From assembly GCA_000310025.1 (NCBI GenBank), contig FN649728.1:2644972-2655224 (forward strand): DNA of 10,253 bases, in the 5' to 3' direction. Source of the stretch: Ectocarpus siliculosus (Eukaryota > Sar > Phaeophyceae > Ectocarpales > Ectocarpaceae). Shown piece by piece: positions 1 to 6,900 of the stretch; the stretch's first letter is position 1; every line of letters begins with the position of its first letter. The translations under genes were made by a program, and so were the position numbers. The notes beneath the pieces are model-generated. The model searched no databases. It had not been told where the DNA came from and saw only the letters and a program-made list of their open reading frames with translations.

Positions 1-35
1 CCCCCCCCCCCCCCCCCTCCCCTTACCTCCACCAC

Positions 36-2883
36 TTACAAAACAGTAACACCACTTTCGTCACCCCCCTCCACGATCGTTGTAATCACAAAAAAAAACG
101 CTCTCGCCTGTTCCAGGGCTTCCCTCGAGATTGGCGGCGGCTTCTCCCCGTCCGCCAGGGCGGCAAGGCGCTTCCGGTACAGCGGCAGGCAAGGGTGACG
201 GTACTTTTCTTCCACGGTGGACCACGGGTAGAGGCCCATCCGTCTCGAGAACTCCGCCAATCGCTTATTGCCGCCGGCCTCCATGAGGCGAAGGCTTTCG
301 TCTGGGTCGGGATAGGGGGGTCAGGGAGGGTGTAGCGGGCAGGGGGGGGGGAGAGGGGTGTACTCATAGTCGTGCATGCCCTAGTCGTTCGAACATTGAC
401 CTCGCATCCCTACAAAGCCGGGACGGAGCACGCCGGGTTCTCACCGGACCAGGCTCTCATATCACCAAGCGTGACGCGCCGTGAGGTATTCGGCGAGTCG
501 CATGAAGGGTGCATCGCATCCTGCAAAGGGTGTTCGGCATCTTGTGCTTACTTCCTTGCATACGGATGACAGCTTCGAATGACTTGACTTATGTTCTGGT
601 GCTTTCACTTCCAGTGACAGATGGAAGCACTGTGTAACTGCCTCGAGGGTGCTTGACCTACGCAACAAAACGTGGTGCGACTATCCCCTTTGCGCGGAGT
701 GAAGGTTCTCGACCCCGCACGCAACATTATCTACTCGACCACCAAGATGGTTCCCGCAACAACAAAAAAAACAAGGGCAAGGGAAAAAGCGGGGGGGGGG
801 CGCAAGGTGGGGCGAAAATCTCGCACCCGGCGTCGGGAACGCTGGCGTGGTAGCTGAAGAAGCCATGTGGGAGTTTCGTGGCTATCACGCAGCAGCAGCA
901 GCAGCAGCAGCAACCACAACAACGGCATCAGCCCGCAGGGCAGGCACGCGACCATTACCACGACAAACAGCGCGCGCGCGAGCCACAACCGAAACGTCGG
1001 TAACACATCTGGACCCCCAACCAATCGAGCGAGAAATGTTTTGATAGCAGAGCTATTGCACCCCTCGCAACGCTCACCCGTCCACTTGTCCATGACGAGA
1101 GACCGCGTGAAGATCACGTGCATCCCGAGGCTGCGTTGCTGCCCGGCGCACTTGAGGCACACGAAAGAACCGTGCGCGACGGAAGCCCAGTCGGCGCAAG
1201 GCGCTCCGCAGTCCGCGCAGCGGCTGCACGAAAAAAAAAAAAAATCGAAATCCGGAACCGAGGTCAAACACAGGGGGCGCGGCGCGCACGCGAGGGGGAA
1301 CATCATCACACAAACAAGCGAGATGTGGGGCAGGCCGCGGTTATTATCCGTCGTCGGTCAGAGGAACCGTCTTGACAAACACAAGATGCCGGATGCCCCC
1401 CCCCTCCGCACCCTCCCTGGCACAACGGCGCGACTAAAGCAGTGAAGCAGTCCGAGCGCGCTTCTTCTTACCTGTTGTCCGGGCGCAACCTCAGCTCCCC
1501 GAGCCTAAGCTTCGCGTCCTCCGTCCGTCGCTCCGCGACTGCCGCGGCGGCAAAGGCCGTCCTGGCCTTCGCCCCGGCCTCCGCTCGGTCCTTCCTGTCC
1601 TCCCTCGCCTCTGCGGCTGCGGCCGCGGCGCTCTCGCTCTCGATGTTGCCGGCTCTCCCGTTACCGCCGCCGGCAACCAGCTCACCGTCTTGGCCTGCCG
1701 GAGGCCCCCTGCTCCTCTTCGTGGCCAGGGTCCGCGGCGCTGCTCGCGCGGGAGTGACCGGATCCAACGGCGCCGGGACGGTTATCCTTCCCTTGTCTTC
1801 GCCCGCGGTCGACAGGATGTCGTCGGCCATGTCCTTCGTCGCACTCCTCACCGCCGAGGCCGGTCGGAAGTTGCAGTGTCTCCAGTAGTCGTAGAACCTG
1901 GCGATGGGGGAAACGGTAGTCGCGGGCGTTTTGGCCTTCTGCTCCGCGCTTGCCGCCGCGGCGGTCGCCGGGGCAACGCTGCCCCCTTTGACGCCGTCGT
2001 CTCTGCTGTAGCTCCGCCAGAGAGCGACAGGGTCCACACCCTCTCTTCCGCCGCCGTTGCCGCCGTTGCTGCCGCTGCTGCCGCTGGACAGCCTCCGAAT
2101 GCTAACGCAGCCGACGCAGCCTTCGCATCCATCGCCGCCGACGCAGCCGCCGCCGCCGCCGCCGGTGCCAAACCTCGGGGAGGCGGACGCCCACACCCGG
2201 CGCGTCAAGGAAGGGCTGGGGGTCCTGCTCGCACCGCCGCCGCCGCCGCGGCTGCTGCCGCCGCCGCTGCTCCGGCTAACCCCGCCCTCCTCCTCCTTCC
2301 CGCGCCAGTTCGGCGACGTCCTCTCCTCCCGCTGCTGCTGGTGCTGCAGGTGCCGCTGCTTGTTCCGCTTCCCCACCAGCACCGCCGTGGCGATGAAGAC
2401 TGAGCGCGTGGGCAGCGCCTCCGCCGGCGACAGGTCGCCATCGTCGGCATCGGCGTCGGCGTCGGCGTCGCTGGGCATCTGGTCGGCCGAGAAGTATCGC
2501 CGCAAGGCCCCAGTGATCGAGGAGGAAGACTCGGCAGGCAGCGATGGCGCTCGTGCCATCCGGTGCAGCGGCGGAGGCGGCGGCGGCGGCGGCGGCGGCG
2601 GTGACGGCAACGACGACGATTTGGACCGAGATCTTCCCGCTGCTGCTGGCGGCGGTGGTGGTGGTGGCGCCGCCGCCGCCGCCTTGGTTGAGATGCTTCG
2701 CGGTGCCTCTCGCTTCGCGTTATGCCCGTCGCACGAAACGCTCCGGCGGGTGGCCCCCCCAGGCAGCTGGGAGCCGCCGCCTGCCGGCTGCGGCTTGGCG
2801 ACGTGGGTCTCAAGGTCTTGAGCCCCCGTAGAGGCCCGCGCCGGGTGGGGGGGCGGGGGATTCGGTTGCCGTCCCCCCTCCAT
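36..2883 (-). CDS. ArfGAP-domain protein with long low-complexity N-terminus (3 exons, 3' end uncertain)
   Basis: Predicted GTPase-activating protein for Arf-family small GTPases, acting on cytosolic or membrane vesicle traffic. Exons 2883-1472, 1223-1078 and 301-40 (or to a stop at 36-38) join in phase and encode about 607 residues. The ArfGAP zinc finger is a CX2CX16CX2C motif (C473, C476, C493, C496) followed by QQRSLGMH, where R501 is the expected catalytic arginine finger. The sequence then continues MDKWTDESLRLMEAGGNKRL and a KYRHPCLPLYRKRL segment, both typical of the family. Residues 1-412 are mostly low complexity: Pro runs at 73-79 and 95-105, an Asp-Ala repeat near 139-147, and Gly/Ser-rich stretches. 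Residues 413-466 are Ala/Glu/Arg-rich and probably helical. The ATG at 2883-2881 has A at -3 and G at +4; an in-frame ATG at 3012 is an alternative. Known subfamilies such as ArfGAP1 and SMAP carry the finger at the N-terminus, so the C-terminal position is unusual. The domain call is firm; the start and 3' end are less so. Confidence 0.88.
40..301 (-). other. ArfGAP gene exon 3 (C-terminal half of ArfGAP domain)
   Basis: The acceptor is CCCCCCTATCCCGACCCAG|ACG, and the first two bases join the G of exon 2 to give Asp. The peptide DESLRLMEAGGNKRLAEFS and the following KYRHPCLPLYRKRLAAL are standard for the second half of the domain. The 3' end is ambiguous. Reading on gives a stop (TAA, 38-36) after GVTVL, but the same bases form a strong donor TTTT|GTAAGTGG at 40/39. 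A GC-type donor (CAG|GCGAGA) near 102 is a third option. Confidence 0.8.
342..772 (+). mobile_element. SINE-like retroelement, copy 1 (full length)
   Basis: It begins with a G-run (342-351), then GTGTACTCAT at 358, and ends in an A-rich tail (759-772). By eye it is roughly 85-90% identical over its length to copy 3 at 4638-5069. The head resembles a tRNA. TGCCCTAGTCG (377-387) is box A-like and GGTTCTCACCG (436-446) is box B-like, and the latter lies in a CCGG/CCGG stem with a 7-nt loop. I see no coding capacity. It is antisense to the host ArfGAP gene. Confidence 0.65.
889..912 (+). repeat. (GCA)8 microsatellite
   Basis: Eight uninterrupted GCA units lie in intron 2 of the ArfGAP gene, reading TGC in the sense of the gene. 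Confidence 0.95.
1078..1223 (-). other. ArfGAP gene exon 2 (zinc finger and arginine finger)
   Basis: This 146-nt exon holds the whole zinc finger. The acceptor is a run of 14 T followed by CGTGCAG, and the first base C completes a Ser codon split AG|C with exon 1. The joined reading PDNSRCADCGAPCADWASV matches the conserved start of ArfGAP domains. The exon ends TGGACGG|GTGAGCG, leaving one base (G) of the next codon. Confidence 0.92.
1224..1471 (-). other. ArfGAP gene intron 1 (248 nt)
   Basis: This phase-2 intron has donor GTAAGAAG and acceptor CGTGCAG. A run of 14 T (A14 on the plus strand, 1231-1244) sits immediately before the acceptor and serves as the polypyrimidine tract. No other feature is seen in it. 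Confidence 0.88.
1472..2883 (-). other. ArfGAP gene exon 1
   Basis: This 1412-nt exon encodes residues 1-470 plus two bases of codon 471. It ends CAACAG|GTAAGAAG, an excellent donor. It is dominated by triplet-type simple sequence, so splits by small in-frame introns cannot be excluded by eye. Two parts are not low complexity. One is an aromatic-containing segment at residues 325-356 (core IARFYDYWRHCNFRPAS). The other is the charged helix-like stretch at 413-466 that leads straight into the zinc finger. A small Cys cluster (C247, C253, C256, C259) lies in a Gly-rich stretch and may only reflect the triplet repeats. Confidence 0.8.
2441..2602. repeat. Coding simple repeats in ArfGAP exon 1
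   Basis: Two short tandem tracts lie in the exon. A GGCGTC hexamer repeat around 2441-2471 encodes the Asp-Ala repeat (residues ~139-147). A (GGC)n tract at about 2576-2602 encodes the run of 11 prolines (residues 95-105). Such tracts are prone to length polymorphism. Confidence 0.85.
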
Positions 2884-3063
2884 TCTGTTTGATTTTGTGT
2901 TTTGCGTGAGGAACCGTGAAACGGGTGGAGAACCGAAGGGGTGCGCGCGCGGGTCGGAATGGTGGAGGGACCACGGGGGGGCATGAGTGCGTGTGGACAA
3001 AACAACCCACATCTGATATTACAAGTACCCTTGGAACTGAAAAATGAATGTTGGCATCGCTCA
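2884..3063 (-). promoter_or_regulatory. Probable 5' UTR / proximal promoter of the ArfGAP gene
   Basis: This GC-rich, G/C-run-containing stretch lies between the chosen ATG and the first upstream repeat. No TATA box is visible. The reading frame stays open to an ATG at 3012, so part of it could be coding. Its role is inferred from position only. Confidence 0.35.
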
Positions 3064-3180
3064 GGGGGGGGGTGTACTCAACTAAACGCATGCCGTAGTC
3101 GTTAGACCATTGAACTCGCACCCCGACAACGCCGGGACGGAGCCATATGCCGGGTTCTCGCTCGCCGAGGGTGAGGGGGA
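3064..3180 (+). mobile_element. SINE-like retroelement, copy 2 (head only)
   Basis: It has a G9 run (3064-3072), then TGTACTCA, the box A-like TGCCGTAGTCG (3091-3101) and GCCGGGTTCTC around 3150-3159, in the order seen in copies 1 and 3. Similarity ends just after the box B-like motif. The 3' body and A-tail of the other copies are absent. It is either a 3' truncation or a different family sharing the head. Confidence 0.6.
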
Positions 3181-3642
3181 GGCGACAATGAGGAGGCAGT
3201 GCGGCAGCTGGGAATGAATGACCGCCGCTTTGTATCGGGCAACCGAAGCCGCCGTATCTGTGAACAAGGGTTTCGAGAATGCCTCAATATCGCAGATGTA
3301 GCGGTTGCCGTAATATTGAGGCCAAATGGAAGTAGGAGGCTTGAGTTTTATGGGCCTTGCGCCGCAAGGTGAAAAGATATGGTCACGCACCGCGCACCGC
3401 GTATCGACGCGAGTTGTCCGAGCCACACAACACTTTGTCACTTGACTGGGTCAAAATCGACTTTTTTCCCTCGAAACCCTACATCACAATTCCACGCCGT
3501 GCTAGAATAGCTCTCTGTTCGTCTACGGACGCCTTCTGTGGTAGCACGCATGGACGATCACGGTGCGACGAGGAGCAACGAATCCCCGCACCTCGTGAGC
3601 AAACGTGAAGTCGAAAGAGGGCAGCTTGGATCCGACGAAAAA
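3181..3642. other. Intergenic DNA downstream of the head-only repeat
   Basis: No gene is recognised here. It contains a 10-bp perfect stem-loop (3281-3290 / 3313-3322) and a smaller one, CCTTGC-GCC-GCAAGG (3355-3369). The first part may be the divergent body of the repeat that starts at 3064. Confidence 0.5.
3281..3322. repeat. Inverted repeat, 10-bp perfect stem
   Basis: GCCTCAATAT at 3281-3290 is the exact reverse complement of ATATTGAGGC at 3313-3322, with a 22-nt loop. It is not followed by a T-run. No function is assigned. Confidence 0.75.
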
Positions 3643-3663
3643 TAAGTACTTCCGAAGTACTTA
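3643..3663. repeat. 21-nt palindrome around AAGTACTT
   Basis: TAAGTACTTC (3643-3652) and GAAGTACTTA (3654-3663) are perfect reverse complements around a single C. This could be a hairpin or a dimeric protein-binding site. No adjacent gene tells which. Confidence 0.8.
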
Positions 3664-4154
3664 GTACAAACAAGACGGATGCTCTACAACGTGATTTCGA
3701 CATGGTTGCGACAAGATATCTCGGCAAGCCGCTCTGAGGAACACCAGGGAAGTTGACAACAACCGCCACATTGGATGTATATCATTTAAAAACTTTCCGT
3801 GCTCTACTGATGGTGTTTACCAACACCAAACATAACAAGAAACAAGCTAACATGATACAAACTGACTGCTATGCCCTGCCTACCATGCACCAGGTGTACC
3901 ATTCTCAACTACTGCTGTAAACATCACTGAATCAGATACGTTACCCCAAAGGATCAAACACGTTTTGTAAATTAAAAAAACGGCGGGAAACAACTGCTGC
4001 CCGTGAAATTCAAAAATCTGTAGGTTTGAAAAACGAGTGATGTAGACTACTGCTGAGCCTTCGTTCCATCTTCCATTATTTTTACAATATTATTCCTAAT
4101 ATCTAACAAACCAGCAAGCTGTCAATAGACGCTGCGCCGTGTCCCCTGTGAAGG
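3664..4154. other. AT-rich intergenic DNA without recognisable genes
   Basis: This stretch is AT-rich compared with the gene regions. There is no plausible long reading frame. The only structure noted is a small hairpin, GGTGTT-TACC-AACACC (3812-3827). Confidence 0.6.
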
Positions 4155-4250
4155 TTACATTTTACAATACACGACACAACGGAGGGATTCTCCCCGATAT
4201 TTTGTCGTTGACCCAGTAGAGAACTACAGGGCATGTATTGTAAAATGTAA
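4155..4250. mobile_element. MITE-like element with 17-bp terminal inverted repeats
   Basis: The left end TTACATTTTACAATACA (4155-4171) is the exact reverse complement of the right end TGTATTGTAAAATGTAA (4234-4250). The 96-bp unit cannot encode a transposase. That structure, in AT-rich intergenic DNA, fits a short non-autonomous DNA transposon. A target-site duplication is not clear. A direct GTTAC occurs at both ends (4154-4158 and 4251-4255), but the left copy overlaps the inverted repeat. A plain hairpin is the alternative. Confidence 0.55.
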
Positions 4251-4394
4251 GTTACCTATACAGATGTTTTTGTACTTAGCACCAGCTGGCATCACTGATA
4301 TAAATCATCAGTGTATAGACTTAAAAAGACTCGAAATAAATCCAGTACCCAGCCGGTTTTCCTCCACTCACTGAAAAGACTCCACCACATCCCG
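4251..4394. other. Intergenic DNA, small hairpin only
   Basis: It contains CACTGAT (4293-4299) and ATCAGTG (4307-4313), a 7-bp stem with a 7-nt loop. Nothing else is recognised. Confidence 0.5.
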
Positions 4395-4457
4395 TTCGAC
4401 TGTGGGCATATGCATATCTCGAATGGGTAGTCTTTCTGTGTGTGTATTTATTTTTCC
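4395..4457 (+). repeat. ~63-bp direct repeat, left copy
   Basis: It runs from TTCGACTGTGGGCATAT through ATATCTCGAA and TGGGTAG to a T-rich end. By eye it matches 5320-5383 at roughly 80% with small indels. The two copies bracket the SINE-like copy 3 and the minisatellite. It includes the palindrome ATATGCATAT (4408-4417). Confidence 0.65.
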
Positions 4458-4637
4458 TTGAACAACACGCATGCGAGAGGGGCGAAGATCAACAGCTCGG
4501 TATTCCGAGATGCCAACATTACTTCTCCAAAGGGCACTTGTCGCGGCCGTTATTCTACCTCCTCCAACAAACTACCAAGTACAAGTACGTGCTGCTAACC
4601 GGCACCCATGCTGCCGAACTTGAATAAAGGCGTTTCC
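4458..4637. other. Unique spacer between direct repeat and SINE-like copy 3
   Basis: No gene is recognised. An AATAAA hexamer at 4623-4628 lies just before the G-run of the element. No upstream gene is seen that would use it. Confidence 0.5.
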
Positions 4638-5069
4638 GGGGGGGGGGGGGGGTGTACTCATGGTCGTGCATGCCGTAGTCGTTAGACCGTTGACCTCGCA
4701 TCCCTACAAAGCCGGGACGGAGCACGCCGGGTTCTCACCGGACCAGGCTCTCACATCACCAAGCGCGAAGCGCCGTGAGGTATTTGGCGAGTCGCATGAA
4801 GGGTGAGCTGCATCCTGCTAAGGGTGTTCGTCATCTTGTGCTTACTTCCTTGCGTACGGATGACAGCTGCGTATGACTTAATTTATTTTCTGGTGCTTTC
4901 ACTTCCAGAGACAGTTGTAAGCACTGTGTAACTGCCTCGAGGATGCTTGATCATTTTAACACAACGTGGTGCGATCTTCCCCCGTTGCGCGGAGTGAGGG
5001 TTTTCCACCCCCCACAACATGATCTGCTCGCCCACAATTATGGTTAGGTAACGCAAAAAAAAAAAAAAA
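4638..5069 (+). mobile_element. SINE-like retroelement, copy 3 (full length)
   Basis: It has a G15 run (4638-4652), then TGTACTCATGG, the box A-like TGCCGTAGTCGTTAGACC from 4671, and the box B-like GGTTCTCACCG (4730-4740) in a CCGG stem. The body is nearly collinear with copy 1, and the A-tail begins near 5054, interrupted by C and GG. The GTAGTCGTTAGAC segment looks like a tRNA D-arm and the CCGG stem like a T-arm, which suggests a tRNA-derived head with Pol III-type internal promoter. Box B is imperfect (three mismatches to GGTTCGANNCC). No convincing target-site duplication is visible. Confidence 0.68.
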
Positions 5070-5122
5070 CAAAGGTAAAAAAAAAAAACGGTAACCTGGT
5101 TGCCGAGTTCACGAAGTGAATT

Positions 5123-5317
5123 GGCTTGTTTTACAACGTCGTTGCCAAGCGACGAAAACCCAACCCCGATGGCAAACACCGGGGGGGGCGGCTTGTTTTA
5201 CAACGTCGTTGCCAAGCGACGAAAACCCAACCCCGACGGCAAACACCGAGGGGGGGGGGGGCGGCACGTTTTACAAAATCGCTGCCAAGCGACGAAAACC
5301 CAACCCCGATGGCAAAC
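5123..5317 (+). repeat. Minisatellite, three units of 67, 73 and ~55 bp
   Basis: The units start at 5123, 5190 and 5263 and share GTTTTACAACGTCGTTGCC, AAGCGACGAAAACCCAACC and GGCAAAC, then a G-run of variable length (8-11). Each unit holds an imperfect hairpin: GTTTT-ACAA-CGTCG pairs with CGACG-AAAAC around an 8-nt loop, leaving ACAA as a bulge. The spacings of 67 and 73 are not multiples of three, so the repeats are not coding. They follow the A-tail of SINE-like copy 3 directly. Length differences lie mainly in the G-run. Confidence 0.85.
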
Positions 5318-5319
5318 CC

Positions 5320-5383
5320 TTCGGCTGTGGGTGTATCTGTATATCTCGAAATGGGTAGCCTCTCTCTGTGTGTACCTATTTTC
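5320..5383 (+). repeat. ~63-bp direct repeat, right copy
   Basis: It begins TTCGGCTGTGGGTGTATCTG, continues through ATATCTCGAAATGGGTAG, and ends in a CT/TG-rich stretch. It is the partner of 4395-4457 in the same orientation and abuts the last minisatellite unit. Confidence 0.65.
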
Positions 5384-5943
5384 CCTAATTTCTTCCTAAA
5401 TAATGTAGTGGGCAGTCCCGATTAAGGCGGTACCCGCCTACTACCAGGTCTCACTTGCGCCTTGTTGCAAGTACATCGCCCCACCCACGCGGAATATCTG
5501 GTTCCATACTTGCATTTATTATATAGCAAACTTGCATGCATACAGTACCTACGTGCACCACAAGTAGAAGTTTTGATAGTAGATACGACGAGCATCTTTG
5601 ATGTTGATAAATGTAACGTATCCAATTTTTGTTCGCGGACAGCAATAATAATCTTATCTACACCTGGCAACGGTTTTTGCCCGATGACAGCCGAAGGCAG
5701 GCAGGCCTCGTCGTCGTCAGTTGAACCTGAGAAAAGGATGTTGGAGGATATGTACATACATGCACGCAATTTTACACATCATATTGAGCAGAGATCTCGG
5801 AACAACACCATCATCCCGCTTACAGCATACCTACCATCCGGCACCTTCCCTCCCCCTCGCTTGTGAGGAGGGCAAAAAAGATATTCACTCTCACTGTGCT
5901 CGGCCAGAGCCAACCCAACAACCCAACACACCAGATACGGCTG
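5384..5943. other. AT-rich intergenic DNA, no supported gene
   Basis: A small hairpin AGGCGG-TAC-CCGCCT is at 5425-5439. An open frame at 5462-5866 (+) has no ATG at its start and no recognisable domain. The opposite strand is also open over much of it, so I do not call a gene. Confidence 0.5.
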
Positions 5944-5966
5944 TATAAATATCTAGATATGCATAT
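5944..5966. promoter_or_regulatory. TATAAATA with overlapping palindromes
   Basis: TATAAATA (5944-5951) runs into ATATCTAGATAT (5949-5960), which overlaps ATATGCATAT (5957-5966). It is a TATA-like motif, but no gene start follows within a usual distance, so a promoter role is speculative. Confidence 0.25.
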
Positions 5967-6900
5967 ATAGATAGGGAGGGTAAAACCAGAATCAATGGTG
6001 ATCCACAACATCGCAGGCGAGAGACCGAAACTGCCACCAAACCAAAGAATAAGAATCGGAATGGTCGGGAAGCACATGTTCCGAAAATTGAGCTGTGTGC
6101 CCGGTATTCTATGCAAAGGCGAGTACAATAGTTGTATCATATTTGTATGTAGTGTTTCAAACTCTTAGCGTTGTGGCGCCTATGCAAAAAGAGTCATCAT
6201 GATCTTCAACGGGCGATGTGAGGTTCGACCTACAGCAGCGCAGCGGCGTATCGTCCAAGAGAGAGTACCGTTGGTCCACCACCGTCATGATACACCAGAC
6301 GCAATGAATCTCCGGGGTAACTATGTTGATACACGCGTATCTATCTTCCAGAAATCAAATCGAAAAGATGTGTTACCACTTCAAACCACTTGTTTGAATT
6401 TTCAATTTTTGTTGTTGTTTGGAAAGACGCTGCGAGAGAGGAGCGTGGCGGAGAGTTGGGAACTGGGCCGAGCAAGACTGCTGAACTTCGCCACTGCGTG
6501 CGGCGGGAGAGACAGCCGTTGCTGCTGAGGGCTAGAGCAGTAGTAGACGATGCGATATGGCAACAAGTCAAAGCATGTGAGAGTCGGAGAGGCAGGGAGA
6601 GAATGGTATGCAAACGTGGTCGCCACATACATTTAGATCAAATCAAGATTCGCAAACTAACTGCTGTCAGACAAGCACCACGAAAAAAAACATGCATTTT
6701 TTCTCAAATGTCGCCGTTGTATGTAGCCCTTGAATGTCTACAAAACTGCACTCGGCGCGCCACATCAAACCCTTTAACGCCGCACTACATCGCTTTCTTC
6801 GATACCTTCCCTGTCGGCGCCGTTGGTGTGCCCGCTTCTGCACGGATAGCCGCTCCGCACCAAAGGCCCAAAACAAGCTTGTGTTGTGATGGTTGCAGGT
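5967..6900. other. Intergenic DNA upstream of the ubiquitin-like gene
   Basis: Several open frames of about 100 codons exist on both strands, but none has a recognisable domain and they overlap each other. Nothing else is identified. Confidence 0.45.

Larger units (their letters stand above)
302..1077 (-). other. ArfGAP gene intron 2 (776 nt) containing a SINE-like repeat
   Basis: This phase-1 intron has donor GTGAGCG and acceptor CCCGACCCAG. About half of it is a SINE-like element inserted antisense to the gene (342-772). It also holds a G10 run at 791-800 and a (GCA)8 microsatellite at 889-912. Confidence 0.88.

Noticed and set aside
358-760. Solo LTR, because copies run from TG(TACTCA) to CGCA before the tail
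   Set aside because: The 5' G-run, the A-rich 3' tail and the tRNA-like head fit a SINE-like element better; no inverted terminal bases beyond TG/CA and no primer site seen.
1690-2821. Long plus-strand open frames opposite ArfGAP exon 1 (237 and 254 codons)
   Set aside because: They are Ala/Pro/Arg-rich shadows of GC-rich triplet repeats; the minus strand splices in phase into a recognisable domain.
3082-3441. 119-codon minus-strand frame
   Set aside because: It starts at GTG and its C-terminal part is simply the antisense of the SINE-like head; probably chance or part of the repeat.
4671-4740. A functional tRNA gene
   Set aside because: Box A- and B-like motifs and a T-arm-like stem are present, but there is no acceptor stem or convincing anticodon arm, and the sequence is repeated as part of a longer element.
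5128-5142. GTTTTACAACGTCGT, identical to the start of the lacZ alpha region used in cloning vectors, also at 5195-5209
   Set aside because: The match ends after 15 bases, the following bases differ from lacZ, and the sequence is part of a native tandem repeat. Vector contamination is not supported.
5100-5425. Overlapping plus-strand frames through the minisatellite giving repeated KRRKPNPDGK-like peptides
   Set aside because: Unit spacings of 67 and 73 bp shift the frame, so the same peptide appears in all three frames; no start context or domain supports a gene.
5462-5866. 134-codon plus-strand frame in AT-rich intergenic DNA
   Set aside because: It starts at TTG rather than ATG, overlaps open frames on the other strand and shows no known motif.
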